Below, in pieces: positions 26,331 to 36,616 of a stretch of 64,000 nt of DNA. How positions within the stretch are numbered: the stretch's first letter is position 1; the number at the start of each line of letters is the position of its first letter. Source of the DNA: Dyadobacter frigoris (GTDB lineage Bacteria > Bacteroidota > Bacteroidia > Cytophagales > Spirosomataceae). A program made the translations under genes and the position numbers. Location of the stretch: NCBI RefSeq assembly GCF_005280585.1, contig NZ_SZVO01000002.1:195005-259004 (forward strand), in the 5' to 3' direction. Under the pieces are notes generated by a model. It did not search any database. It was not told the origin of the DNA and saw only the letters and a program-made list of their open reading frames with translations.

Positions 26331-26627
26331 ATGTCAACTTTAGCAGAAATACAAGTGAACGTACAACCTCTGGCTGATCGTGTTCTTGTAGAACCAGCCC
26401 CAGCCGAAGAAAAAACAGCATTTGGTATCATTATTCCTGATACTGCAAAAGAAAAACCACAACGCGGTACAGTAGTAGCAGTTGGACCAGGCAAAAAAGA
26501 TGAGCCTATGACTGTTAAAGTAGGAGACACCGTATTATACGGAAAATATTCAGGTACTGAATTGGCATATGAAGGCAAAGATTGCCTTATCATGCGTGAA
26601 TCAGATATCTACGCTATCATTGGCTAG
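26331..26627 (+). CDS. groES: Co-chaperonin GroES
   Basis: A 98-residue GroES. The chain contains [12 protein letters not shown], the mobile-loop region [20 protein letters not shown] that contacts GroEL, and the [15 protein letters not shown] core. It forms the heptameric lid that closes the folding chamber of GroEL. The N-terminus (MSTLAEIQV) is about eight residues longer than E. coli GroES. groEL begins 54 bases downstream and the two are surely co-transcribed. Confidence 0.97.
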   Translation: MSTLAEIQVNVQPLADRVLVEPAPAEEKTAFGIIIPDTAKEKPQRGTVVAVGPGKKDEPMTVKVGDTVLYGKYSGTELAYEGKDCLIMRESDIYAIIG

Positions 26628-26651
26628 TCATCTGACACCATCGGTATTTAA

Positions 26652-28313
<1,662 letters not shown>

Positions 28314-28339
28314 TCATCCCTTAGTCATATAGATTAGGC

Positions 28340-28397
28340 AAAAAATAGCCGTCCGGAAATTCCGGACGGCTATTTGCTTTACTCAACGTTATGAAAA
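28340..28397 (+). terminator. groEL terminator, copy 1 of a duplicated 58-bp element
   Basis: A perfect 15-bp stem (28343-28357 with 28361-28375), core AGCCGTCCGGA, with a 3-base loop and flanking A and T runs, beginning about 30 bases after groEL. The 58-bp block from the A-run to ATGAAAA is repeated almost exactly at 28502-28559. Confidence 0.9.
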
Positions 28398-28501
28398 TCT
28401 CCAACCCTAAGGAAATTTAAATATTAGACGGTCTGGTTTAAACTAAGTCACAATACAATTGAAAATATTTCAAATTATTTTTTCATGATCATTTTAAACA
28501 A

Positions 28502-28559
28502 AAAAAATGGCCGTCCGGAAAATCCGAACGGCTATTTACTTTACTCAACGTTATGAAAA
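28502..28559 (+). repeat. Copy 2 of the 58-bp terminator element
   Basis: This block matches 28340-28397 at 54 of 58 positions and starts 162 bases after it. Two of the four changes fall in the stem and weaken it (one becomes a G-T pair, one a mismatch), consistent with a decaying copy. The 104 bases between the copies and the 82 bases after copy 2 hold no recognisable gene; the copies and these stretches account for the whole 328-base gap between groEL and the ATPase gene. Confidence 0.85.
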
Positions 28560-28641
28560 ACTTCCCCATTATGACGTGGTCATATCAGGCAAGTCACTGT
28601 TGAAACAAAAAAAAATAACAATTTGTTTACTTATCTGTATT

Positions 28642-29304
28642 TTATAGTAACATTTTTCCATCCTGCATGACAACCCGCCTGTCTGCCATCTCTGCTAAAT
28701 CCTCATTATGAGTGACTATGATGAATGTGTGACCAAGTTCATCTCTCAATTTAAAAAATAATTTATGCAAGTCTAATGCGTTTTGCGAGTCAAGGTTTCC
28801 GCTTGGTTCGTCAGCCAAAACGATGGCAGGTTTGTTCAGTAAAGCACGTGCAACGGCCACTCTTTGCTGCTCACCACCGGAAAGCTGGGAAGGTAAATGA
28901 TTGATCCGATCCGATAATCCTAATAGTCCCAATAACTCCTCTCCTCTTCTTTTTATTTCTTTTTCAGTAAGTCCGGCATTGATATAACCGGGCATGCACA
29001 CATTTTCCAAAGCCGTAAATTCAGCAAGAAGATTATGGAATTGAAAGATAAAACCGATCTTTTCATTTCTGAACCGGGCAAGATCTTTATCTCCTAAAGA
29101 AGAAACATTTGTATCTCCGATAAATACCTGTCCTTCATCAGGCCGATCCAGCGTTCCCAGTATATGCAGCAGTGTACTCTTCCCTGCTCCCGATGCTCCG
29201 ACAATCGCTACAACCTCTCCGCTGTTGACCTCAATATCTATTCCTTTTAGAACCTGCAAGGCGCCATATGTGCGCTTTATTCCATTTGCCCGAAGTAAAT
29301 TCAT
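28642..29304 (-). CDS. ABC transporter ATP-binding protein, LolD-like
   Basis: A 220-residue ATPase of the MacB/LolD family. Walker A is GASGAGKST (36-44), the signature LSGGEQQR is at 141-148, Walker B IVLADEP at 161-167, followed by SGNLDSQN, the wording typical of LolD. LolCDE extracts lipoproteins from the inner membrane for transfer to LolA; the many lipoproteins in this window would be clients. No LolC/E permease is adjacent, which is common in Bacteroidota, so assignment to Lol rather than another MacB-type exporter is an inference. It is divergent from sucC with 88 bases between starts. Confidence 0.85.
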   Translation of the reverse strand: MNLLRANGIKRTYGALQVLKGIDIEVNSGEVVAIVGASGAGKSTLLHILGTLDRPDEGQVFIGDTNVSSLGDKDLARFRNEKIGFIFQFHNLLAEFTALENVCMPGYINAGLTEKEIKRRGEELLGLLGLSDRINHLPSQLSGGEQQRVAVARALLNKPAIVLADEPSGNLDSQNALDLHKLFFKLRDELGHTFIIVTHNEDLAEMADRRVVMQDGKMLL

Positions 29305-29392
29305 ATTATGAAAAGATAATTAGGGAAAAAGCTACCCCCGTTTTGATTAATTCCTTAATTTGCCGTGAAAATACCAATTTACTTTTATACTC

Positions 29393-30616
29393 ATGAATAT
29401 TCACGAATATCAAGGCAAAAGTGTCCTTAAAAAATACGGCGTACGTATTCAGGAAGGACTTGTTGCCGACACCCCCGACAAGGCGGTGGAAGTCGCCCGT
29501 GAGATTAGCCAGCAGACAGGTACCAAATGGTATGTGGTTAAGTCACAGATTCACGCGGGTGGGCGTGGTAAAGGCAGAATTGTTGGCAGCGAACAACGCG
29601 GCGTTGCTTTGGCAAAATCTGTTGAAGATGTGCGTACAATAGCAAATAACATTCTGGGAAAAGTACTTGTTACGCACCAGACCGGCCCTGAAGGTAAGCG
29701 AGTGAACAAGGTTTTGATTGCCGAGGATGTTTACTATCCGGGTATCAGTGAACCGAAAGAGTACTATCTGTCTATTCTGCTTGACAGAGGCAGAAACTGT
29801 AATGTCATCATGGCAAGTACAGAAGGTGGTATGGATATCGAGGAGGTTGCCGAGCATTCTCCTGAAAAAATCATGAAAGAATGGATTGATCCAAAAGTTG
29901 GATTACAACCTTTCCAGGCGCGTAAAGTTGCTTTTGCTCTTGGTTTGGAAGGCGATGCTTTCAAAGAAATGGTGAAATTTATCGGTTCTCTTTACAAAGC
30001 GTACATTGAGAGCGATGCCGCGATGTTTGAAATCAACCCGGTTTTAAAAACATCAGATAATAAAATTCTTGCAGTTGATGCAAAAGTGGATCTGGATGAC
30101 AACGCGTTGTTCCGTCACCCTGAACTTGCAGAGATGCGTGATACCAACGAAGAAGATCCTTTGGAAGTAGAAGCAGGTGCAAACAACCTGAACTATGTAA
30201 AACTGGATGGAAACGTAGGTTGTATGGTAAATGGTGCCGGTCTTGCGATGGCTACTATGGACCTTATCAAGCTTTCAGGCGGCGAGCCGGCTAACTTCCT
30301 GGATGTTGGGGGTGGAGCGAACGCGCGTACCGTAGAAGCAGGTTTCCGTATCATCCTTAAAGATCCTAATGTTAAGGCTATCCTTATCAATATCTTTGGT
30401 GGTATCGTTCGTTGCGACCGTGTTGCGGCAGGTGTTGTTGAAGCATACAAAGCGATCGGCGAAATTCCTGTTCCAATCATCGTCCGTCTGCAAGGAACAA
30501 ATGCTGAAGAAGGAGCACGTATTATTAACGAATCAGGTTTGAAAGTTCAGTCTGCGATTGAATTTAAAGAAGCTGCTGCGAAAGTTTCAGAAGTTTTGGC
30601 TCAGTTGAATGCTTAA
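29393..30616 (+). CDS. sucC: ADP-forming succinate-CoA ligase, beta subunit
   Basis: A 407-residue SucC. It opens MNIHEYQGKSVLKKYGV, the standard start of the ATP-grasp domain, and carries KSQIHAGGRGKG (about 50-61), the metal-binding FEINPVLK (about 213-220) and the C-terminal ligase segment NIFGGIVRCDRVAAGV (about 332-347). With SucD it makes succinate and ATP (or GTP) from succinyl-CoA in the TCA cycle. sucD is not adjacent, a separation often seen in Bacteroidota. It is slightly longer than E. coli SucC (388) through small insertions. It ends at a good terminator. Confidence 0.96.
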   Translation: MNIHEYQGKSVLKKYGVRIQEGLVADTPDKAVEVAREISQQTGTKWYVVKSQIHAGGRGKGRIVGSEQRGVALAKSVEDVRTIANNILGKVLVTHQTGPEGKRVNKVLIAEDVYYPGISEPKEYYLSILLDRGRNCNVIMASTEGGMDIEEVAEHSPEKIMKEWIDPKVGLQPFQARKVAFALGLEGDAFKEMVKFIGSLYKAYIESDAAMFEINPVLKTSDNKILAVDAKVDLDDNALFRHPELAEMRDTNEEDPLEVEAGANNLNYVKLDGNVGCMVNGAGLAMATMDLIKLSGGEPANFLDVGGGANARTVEAGFRIILKDPNVKAILINIFGGIVRCDRVAAGVVEAYKAIGEIPVPIIVRLQGTNAEEGARIINESGLKVQSAIEFKEAAAKVSEVLAQLNA

Positions 30617-30635
30617 TTCTTTTTGAATAATATTG

Positions 30636-30666
30636 AAAAAGGGCGATCGCGAGGTCGTCCTTTTTT
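30636..30666 (+). terminator. Terminator after sucC
   Basis: An 11-bp stem with one G-T pair (30636-30646 with 30655-30665), an 8-base loop and a T-run, starting about 20 bases after sucC. Confidence 0.85.
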
Positions 30667-30705
30667 GTTGTTGGTCTCATTAATTAATTGTCATGTAATT
30701 ATTTC

Positions 30706-30924
30706 GGTGCGCCGCACCTTTCAGATAGCCGGTCACTTTTGGCTTCTACAAATATTTTGGTGCTCCGCACCTTTTCCGAATGAAGTATATGTTTAAAAGA
30801 TGCAGAGCACCGCAAATATTTGTAGAAAATGAAGCTAGAACATCCCCCAAAAAAAGGTGCAGAGCACTGAAATATTTGTAGAAACGAAGCTGAAAAATCC
30901 CAAAGGTCAAAGGCGCAGAGCACT
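30706..30924. repeat. Array of GGTGCnnnGCACC palindromes in about 56-bp units
   Basis: Five near-palindromic 13-mers of the form GGTGCnnnGCACC lie at 30706, 30759, 30799, 30856 and 30912. The last three are in direct orientation at 57- and 56-base intervals, and each is followed by AATATTTGTAGAA or a decayed form of it. The first two form the same unit in the opposite orientation (TTCTACAAATATT between them). The intervening DNA is conserved between units, so these are tandem and inverted repeats, not CRISPR spacers. The array fills the gap between sucC and the convergent permease gene. Confidence 0.8.
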
Positions 30925-30951
30925 GCAATAGTTCTTCCCCGAATCTACTTA

Positions 30952-32283
30952 TCAAACCAATATCAAATACAAAACCAACGTAGTCAGAAAACTGACAATA
31001 CCCTGCAATCCTGTCAAAATCGTATGCGTTCGGTAGGTATCTTTCGCTGAAATGCCTGTAAACTGAGAAACTACCCAAAACCAGGCATCATTGGTGTGCG
31101 ACACAATCATGGCTCCACTTCCTGTGGCCATGACCAGAAAGGTAATTTGTAATGGTGTAACAAATCCAAGCGTTGCCAGCAAAGGAGCAATAATACTCGT
31201 CGTCAAAACCATTGCAGACGTTGTAGAACCTTGCGCAGTTTTGAAAAATGCAGCAATGAAAAAAGTTATTATCAACAGAAAAACACCCGACATTTCATTC
31301 CTTGTCAGCCATTCGCTCACCATTTCTTTCAAAGGCGTTTCTTTTAAAACGGCACCAAAAGCACCTCCCGCTCCTACCAAAACAAGCGTCGTTCCGCAAT
31401 GTTCGATTCCGCTTTTGAAACAGGAAATCATTTTCTCTGTTGCTTTATCCGGGAATAGCGAATAGCTGAAAAATATTGCCAATAAAAACGAAACCAAAGG
31501 ACTGCCAAAAAAGCTTGTCCAGCGCATCACATTTTCCGGAAAGTGTAAGATTTTAGCAAAGGAGGCGAGCGTGATCAAAAGAATTGGAAGTAAGATCGGC
31601 ATGAAAGCTTTCCATGCAACCGGTAATTTTCTATCTTCAATTACAGCAGCTATTGGGTTTATTTCTTCAATGATTTTGACATTCTTTGCATATTTTGCAG
31701 CAAACCAGGTTGAAAGGAAAAGACTTGGAACCGAGACGATCAAGCCAATCAAAATTACCAAGCCTACCGAATCAGCAATGCCCAGATTTCCTGCTGCCGA
31801 AAGAGGTCCTGGTGTTGGCGGGACTAAGGTATGTGTTGCAAAAAGACCGCCGGATAGCGAAAGTGAAATAACAGCTAACGGCTTGTTTGTTCTTTTGGCA
31901 ACAATCTGGTTCAGCTTATGTAAAATAATATAACCTGAATCACAAAAAACAGGAATTCCAACGATAGCACCGATTACTGACATAGCAAAAGCTGGCCGTT
32001 TTTCTCCAAACAACTTCAAAATCACATCGGCTACTTTAATAGCCGCACCTGACTGATCCAGAATTGCACCGATTACACAACCGAGAATGACCATTAAACC
32101 GATTTTTGACATCAGTTCGCCAAAACCTTTACCAATTGTTTCGGCAAGTTTATCAATGGGTAATCCTGCAAAAATCCCAACCCCCAACGCAGCGAGAAGT
32201 AATCCTGCCAGCGGGTGCATCTTTAAAACCGTCGAACTTAAAACTATAAAAACAATGGCAAGTAAAACGATAACAATGATCAT
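30952..32283 (-). CDS. GntP family gluconate/organic acid permease
   Basis: A 443-residue polytopic membrane protein of the GntP family (gluconate:H+ symporters and relatives). About 12 hydrophobic segments are visible, with family wording such as HPLAGLLLAALGVGIFAGLP at 22-41, the pair FVTPLQITFLVMATGSGAMIVSHTNDAWFW near 375-405, and GLFATHTLVPPTPGPLSAAGNLG near 150-172. It should import gluconate or a similar sugar acid through the inner membrane. It lies 42 bases downstream of a secreted esterase gene on the same strand, so the esterase product may feed the permease. Confidence 0.9.
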   Translation of the reverse strand: MIIVIVLLAIVFIVLSSTVLKMHPLAGLLLAALGVGIFAGLPIDKLAETIGKGFGELMSKIGLMVILGCVIGAILDQSGAAIKVADVILKLFGEKRPAFAMSVIGAIVGIPVFCDSGYIILHKLNQIVAKRTNKPLAVISLSLSGGLFATHTLVPPTPGPLSAAGNLGIADSVGLVILIGLIVSVPSLFLSTWFAAKYAKNVKIIEEINPIAAVIEDRKLPVAWKAFMPILLPILLITLASFAKILHFPENVMRWTSFFGSPLVSFLLAIFFSYSLFPDKATEKMISCFKSGIEHCGTTLVLVGAGGAFGAVLKETPLKEMVSEWLTRNEMSGVFLLIITFFIAAFFKTAQGSTTSAMVLTTSIIAPLLATLGFVTPLQITFLVMATGSGAMIVSHTNDAWFWVVSQFTGISAKDTYRTHTILTGLQGIVSFLTTLVLYLILV

Positions 32284-32325
32284 ACGCTCAGTTTGGCAGA
32301 TTTCGATAACTTCCGAATCTGATTA

Positions 32326-33474
32326 TTATAAAAGTTTTAAAACAGCTTCATCACCCATTACGGCATTGGCAGGTCTTGGATGCGCCGCATTAAAAACTTC
32401 CAAATCTTTTTGATCAAGTACTTTTGACGGGTTTTCATCAATATTTCCCTGTGCGTCAGAAACTGATTTAATATCCAGACTTAAATGTTTCGCCATAAAG
32501 ATATACATAGCCTTACGCTTGCTTGGGCCGTAATCATGTTTTTCATCTGCCAAATGAACATTTTCAACTTCGCTCTTTTTCCCGTAAAGGGAATAAATTT
32601 TCTGAATAAACGGAAATTCTACTTCCGGTGTATTTTTTGTCCAATCACCACCGTCCGAAGTCAACAGCATAGGTCTTGGAGCGGTAAGAGCAGCTATTTC
32701 AACATTATTTGTTTGAAAATCTCCTTTTTTGTGAATCGGCATACCACTTTCACAAACACAGCCTCCAAAGAAATGTGCAGAAACCATGACCGTGGGAGCG
32801 GAAACTTTTACACGCGAATCCAGGGCGGCCAACAAAAAAGTCTGTGTTCCCCCACCCGATTCACCGGTTACCCCAATACGTTGAGGATCAACACCTGGCT
32901 GTGAAATCAGAAAGTCCAGCGCACGAATATTGTCAATTGTGTTAAGCTTTAAAGCTTTGGAAAACTTATGTTCCGTTTGTTTCGCATCACCCTGACCAAC
33001 CATATCCAGCACAAAAACCACAGCACCCATACGAGCCAAAGTCGCACAACGTTTCTGAGTCTGCTCACGGAAACGTCCGTGCGGATTTTCCCCATGCCCG
33101 TGCGGACAAAGAATTCCGGCGTACGATTTTTGTTTTTTAGTCGGGCGATATAAATTCCCCGTCACGTACACACCAGGCAGACTTTCAAACGCAACATTTT
33201 CGATGGTGTAACCATCCAAGGTGCGTTTGCTATGAATAATCGGTATGGAATTTGGCTTGGCAGGAATCGTTTCCAATTCCATTCCCGCTCGAATTTGTGC
33301 TTTAATTTTTTGAGCTCTTGCTTCCCACGCCAGTTTGGAAGCGGGCACATGACTATCCAGAAATGCTTTGCCTTCCGCCTCAGTAAAATAGGCTCCCTGG
33401 CATAGCTCTGCTTTTTGAGCAAAGCTGCCCAATGCAATGAAAATACTTACAAAAAGCAAAAGAATGTTTCTCAT
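32326..33474 (-). CDS. Exported alpha/beta-hydrolase (acetyl xylan esterase-like)
   Basis: A 382-residue secreted hydrolase. ATG at 33474 is preferred over upstream starts because it begins a good signal peptide (MRNILLLFVSIFIALGSFAQ). The nucleophile Ser206 sits in GESGGG, the oxyanion region is CPHGHGENPHGR (about 123-134), and the catalytic His is in DEKHDYG near 330. The nearest families are the acetyl xylan esterase and dienelactone-hydrolase-like esterases found in Bacteroidota polysaccharide loci. It likely removes acyl groups from a carbohydrate or lactone in the periplasm, with the GntP permease gene 42 bases downstream. The substrate is an inference from context. Confidence 0.82.
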   Translation of the reverse strand: MRNILLLFVSIFIALGSFAQKAELCQGAYFTEAEGKAFLDSHVPASKLAWEARAQKIKAQIRAGMELETIPAKPNSIPIIHSKRTLDGYTIENVAFESLPGVYVTGNLYRPTKKQKSYAGILCPHGHGENPHGRFREQTQKRCATLARMGAVVFVLDMVGQGDAKQTEHKFSKALKLNTIDNIRALDFLISQPGVDPQRIGVTGESGGGTQTFLLAALDSRVKVSAPTVMVSAHFFGGCVCESGMPIHKKGDFQTNNVEIAALTAPRPMLLTSDGGDWTKNTPEVEFPFIQKIYSLYGKKSEVENVHLADEKHDYGPSKRKAMYIFMAKHLSLDIKSVSDAQGNIDENPSKVLDQKDLEVFNAAHPRPANAVMGDEAVLKLL

Positions 33475-33809
33475 ACGAACAACCGACATAAAAAAACTAA
33501 ATTTCTTAAAAAAGCAATCAATAACTCTATAATACTGATTGACTTGGATCAATTTAATTTTCCGAACTATCAGGAGAGTGTCAACTATCTATTGCATACT
33601 ATTTATTCGGATCAAAAACTCTGATTAAATCAAAAAGGCCAACATTTTATCTCCCGTTAAAACATCTTTCAACCAATTGATTATAAATAACCTAAAATGA
33701 AAGACCTCTGACCGTAGCGGCTCGAAAGCTCAAACCGACCAAATAGTGTCATTATCAAAGCTTCTTTGCTAAAAAATAAGTATTCTGCTTCATTATGATC
33801 CAACAATAA
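33475..33809. other. Intergenic gap without recognisable features
   Basis: This 335-base gap lies between the starts of the esterase operon and the end of the LytTR regulator gene, both on the minus strand. I see no coding frame with family resemblance, no strong hairpin with a T-run and no clear TAnnTTTG element on either strand, only weak 5-bp pairings near 33760. Confidence 0.5.
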
Positions 33810-34562
33810 TTAATTTCCGCCCAAACGATTAAGCAGCGCTCGCTTGGCCCCATCCGGAATTGTAATAACATGACCAGCAATTACAAGCTCACTGGTATCA
33901 ATTCTATCAATAAGATCAAGATTAATCACCAGCGAACGCGACAATCTGTGAAAGTTAAATGATAATTGGCCGTAAACAAACCCCATATTTTCTGTCAGAG
34001 AAACATACTGATAGGGCTTGAGCTGATATATTCTGCTAAAACCTCCCTTTGTTAAAAAAAGCCTCGAATTACTCCTCTCCGCCTGTATGTACACGATTTC
34101 GTCCTGCTTTACATTAATTTGCCCTGAAAAAGTACGTAAGAGAACATGACCTGATCGTAATTTGGATGGGTTAGAAAAGTTCCCCTTATTAAAATTATGC
34201 AGCGCCAGATCAATCTGAACAATCAGTTCTTTCATTCTTAATGGCTTTTTCAGAAATGCAGCGGGATTCGTATCCATACTTCGCTCAACAGCGGCCATGT
34301 GCTCGTCTCCCGTAACATAAATAATTGGTATCCACTTGATCTTGGTAAGTTCACGGGCAGTAAGAACACCATCTTCCGGCCCATCAAGGGTAATATCTAT
34401 CAATGCTATATCAGCAGGATTTTTCTTCATAACCTCAACGGCACTCAATAGGTTGCGGGCAACTCCACTAATGATGTATCCCTCCCTGGTCAGGCTTTGC
34501 ATCACATTTTCAGCCATTAGGGCATCATCTTCGACGATCAATATTTTTGTCGCAGGGTTCAT
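33810..34562 (-). CDS. LytTR family response regulator
   Basis: A 250-residue two-domain regulator. The receiver domain (about 5-120) has its acidic pocket at Glu11-Asp12-Asp13, phospho-acceptor Asp56 (ALIDITL), the conserved Thr84 (YVTGD) and Lys105 or Lys106 (LKKPL). The C-terminal LytTR DNA-binding domain spans about 140-250, with FHRLSRSLVINLDLIDRI as its core. LytTR proteins usually bind paired short direct repeats one or two helical turns apart. It begins 9 bases after the histidine kinase gene on the same strand, so the pair is a two-component system. The likely targets are the divergent outer-membrane genes from 36617 on. Confidence 0.92.
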   Translation of the reverse strand: MNPATKILIVEDDALMAENVMQSLTREGYIISGVARNLLSAVEVMKKNPADIALIDITLDGPEDGVLTARELTKIKWIPIIYVTGDEHMAAVERSMDTNPAAFLKKPLRMKELIVQIDLALHNFNKGNFSNPSKLRSGHVLLRTFSGQINVKQDEIVYIQAERSNSRLFLTKGGFSRIYQLKPYQYVSLTENMGFVYGQLSFNFHRLSRSLVINLDLIDRIDTSELVIAGHVITIPDGAKRALLNRLGGN

Positions 34563-34571
34563 ATCCAGAAA

Positions 34572-36359
34572 TTAAACATAATATTTTGTAAAGTGATTTT
34601 TCTCCCCATTGGAACCCAGCTTTCCAACATCACAAAACGACAACCTAAAGACGGTTCCATTACTGGTATCAAAAAGCTCTTCTCCACTAAGGTTTGTGAC
34701 CATCAAGTCTACCAACTTTAATCCAAAGGAATTGCATTCTTTATTCTTGGTGAATCCAGGGCCATTATCAGAAAATGTAAAAATAATGTGTCCGGATAAC
34801 TCATGACAAGCTACTTTGAGCGAAGGCTCCAGGTTGTTGAAAAATGCATATTTACAGGCATTTGTAGTTAGCTCGTTTACAATGAGCCCCAATGAAATTG
34901 CTTTGCTTGCAGGTAACCACAAATCCTGCAAATCATAGAACACCTGTACTGCTCCCTGATCGTAACTTCTCAGAACACTTTCCACCACATCCGGAATATA
35001 CGCTTTTAATTCCACCCTCACCAGGCTATTTCCCTGATAGAGTTGTTTGTGAACCAACGACATCGCTTCAACCCTTAAAAGGCTCTCCTCCATCGCCTTA
35101 ATAGCAGCGGGATCAGAAAGTCGATATCGCTGTAGGCTTAGGAGGCTGGATACTGACTGTAAGTTATTCTTTATTCGGTGACTTTGCTCCAGGACAAGTT
35201 CTGCATTGACCTCGCTGGTTCGTTTAAACCTTTTGAATTGCTTAAAGAAAAACACCACGGCAATAACGGTTAAAAAGAGGACCAAACCTGTTACCAAGTT
35301 TAGTCTCTGCTGCATTTTTAAATTTTCTCCGCGCAAGGCTAGTTCAGTATTCTTTGCTTTGAGTTCTACTTCTTTTCTTTCATTTTCCAGTAGGGATATG
35401 ATTCCTTCTTCTGCTCCATTTCGATAATTTCTAAATTCATTTTCTCTGTATTCGACACTTCTACGTTGATGTTCGAAGGCCTTTTCCCAGTTACCAGTCT
35501 TTTGAAAGTAAGAAGCGAAGGCAGCCTCTAAACCAGCCATTTGGCTTTCCCTAACATCCAGATACTTATCGCTGATCGTACGGGCCTGATTCAGCATCTT
35601 TTTTGCATCATCAAATCTATTACCAGACAAATAAATTTTGCTTAGGTCAAGCAGGGTTAAAAATTCATTATGAAAAAAATTCCCGCGCCTGAAAACATTG
35701 AGACCCTTACGCATAAATGAAATCTCCTTTCTTTTATCGTTCTTCAATGACCAAAGATTTGCGAGGCCACAGTTTCTCAAACCAATATCAAGGGCACGAT
35801 TCTGGGAAACCGCCATCTTGAGTGCTTCCTCTTCATAAAAGAAAGCACTATCAATCGATGGATTAAAAGACCTTTTTATTCCCTTTTTGCTTTCCGTCCA
35901 TCCAACAGCGTGTATACCTCCAATTTCTGCATAAGCTCCTATCAGGCGAGAAGCAGATCCCACTGCTTGAAAGTTGAAAAGCGCTCGTCGGGCATATAAC
36001 ATAGTTGTATCGGTATTGCCATTTATATGATGCTCCAAAGAGCATAACCATATGCAGATCTTGCCAATATCCTCAGAGGGGCCGAACGGCTCCAGCATTG
36101 TCAGCGATTTCAAAAACCAATACTTTGCTTTGTGATTACTTTCCAGACCCGTGTAGCGCTTACCGAGAATATAGCTCAGTTCGGCTATTTCAGCAATATC
36201 GGCATGTCTCGCGACGGCAGCACGATATTCAATGTCTGCTTCCCTAAGCCGGACATACGGCGATTTTCCGATTTTGGCAACTCCAACGTCTTGCGCATTT
36301 ATCATACACAAATTACCAATCAGGATCAATATGACCAGAAAAATTTTTGAATTATTCAT
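34572..36359 (-). CDS. TPR-containing membrane histidine kinase (HisKA_2 type)
   Basis: A 595-residue sensor kinase. A signal peptide (MNNSKIFLVILILIGNLCMINA) leads to a periplasmic helical repeat domain of about 300 residues resembling tetratricopeptide repeats (for example LLDLSKIYLSGNRFDDAKKMLNQAR, 236-260), a coiled segment (about 320-350), one membrane helix (353-372), then a HisKA_2-type dimerisation domain with the phospho-His at His394 (EQSHRIKNNLQSV) and an HATPase domain with LIVNELTTNACKYAF. Periplasmic TPR kinases of this build are typical of Bacteroidota. It is the cognate partner of the LytTR regulator 9 bases downstream. The stimulus is unknown. Confidence 0.9.
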   Translation of the reverse strand: MNNSKIFLVILILIGNLCMINAQDVGVAKIGKSPYVRLREADIEYRAAVARHADIAEIAELSYILGKRYTGLESNHKAKYWFLKSLTMLEPFGPSEDIGKICIWLCSLEHHINGNTDTTMLYARRALFNFQAVGSASRLIGAYAEIGGIHAVGWTESKKGIKRSFNPSIDSAFFYEEEALKMAVSQNRALDIGLRNCGLANLWSLKNDKRKEISFMRKGLNVFRRGNFFHNEFLTLLDLSKIYLSGNRFDDAKKMLNQARTISDKYLDVRESQMAGLEAAFASYFQKTGNWEKAFEHQRRSVEYRENEFRNYRNGAEEGIISLLENERKEVELKAKNTELALRGENLKMQQRLNLVTGLVLFLTVIAVVFFFKQFKRFKRTSEVNAELVLEQSHRIKNNLQSVSSLLSLQRYRLSDPAAIKAMEESLLRVEAMSLVHKQLYQGNSLVRVELKAYIPDVVESVLRSYDQGAVQVFYDLQDLWLPASKAISLGLIVNELTTNACKYAFFNNLEPSLKVACHELSGHIIFTFSDNGPGFTKNKECNSFGLKLVDLMVTNLSGEELFDTSNGTVFRLSFCDVGKLGSNGEKNHFTKYYV

Positions 36360-36480
36360 GATACCAACATCTTTTTTTGATGAGAAGGGATGGCGATGGC
36401 CTTTTTGTAAATTTAAATAATAATCAGGTTCAAAACATATTGACTTCTTCGATAAATATCACCATTTCCCAAATCAATAA

Positions 36481-36514
36481 CAGTTATCAAATCCTTCTTC
36501 GGATATGATAACTG
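36481..36514. promoter_or_regulatory. Hairpin or dyad operator in the divergent gap
   Basis: CAGTTATCA at 36481-36489 and TGATAACTG at 36506-36514 form a perfect 9-bp inverted repeat; inside it ATCC (36491-36494) and GGAT (36501-36504) also pair, leaving a 6-base loop. It lies 103 bases before the outer-membrane operon start and 121 bases before the kinase start. It may be an operator or a structured leader. There is no T-run, so a terminator is unlikely. Confidence 0.45.
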
Positions 36515-36616
36515 CACATCCGGAAGGAATTTCAAACCATTCGGAAATCTCTAAAAAATCGAATTACGAAATTACCCTTCTTGTTGGCGAAACAACCTCA
36601 ATCAAATTTTCACCGT

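Noticed and set aside
28391..28420. Short open frame MKISNPKEI behind the groEL terminator and a counterpart in copy 2
   Set aside because: The two copies diverge in the putative coding part while the shared block ends there; no start signal or conservation is visible.
30706..30924. CRISPR-like spacing of short palindromes
   Set aside because: The segments between the palindromes are similar to each other, part of the array is inverted, and no cas gene is in the window.
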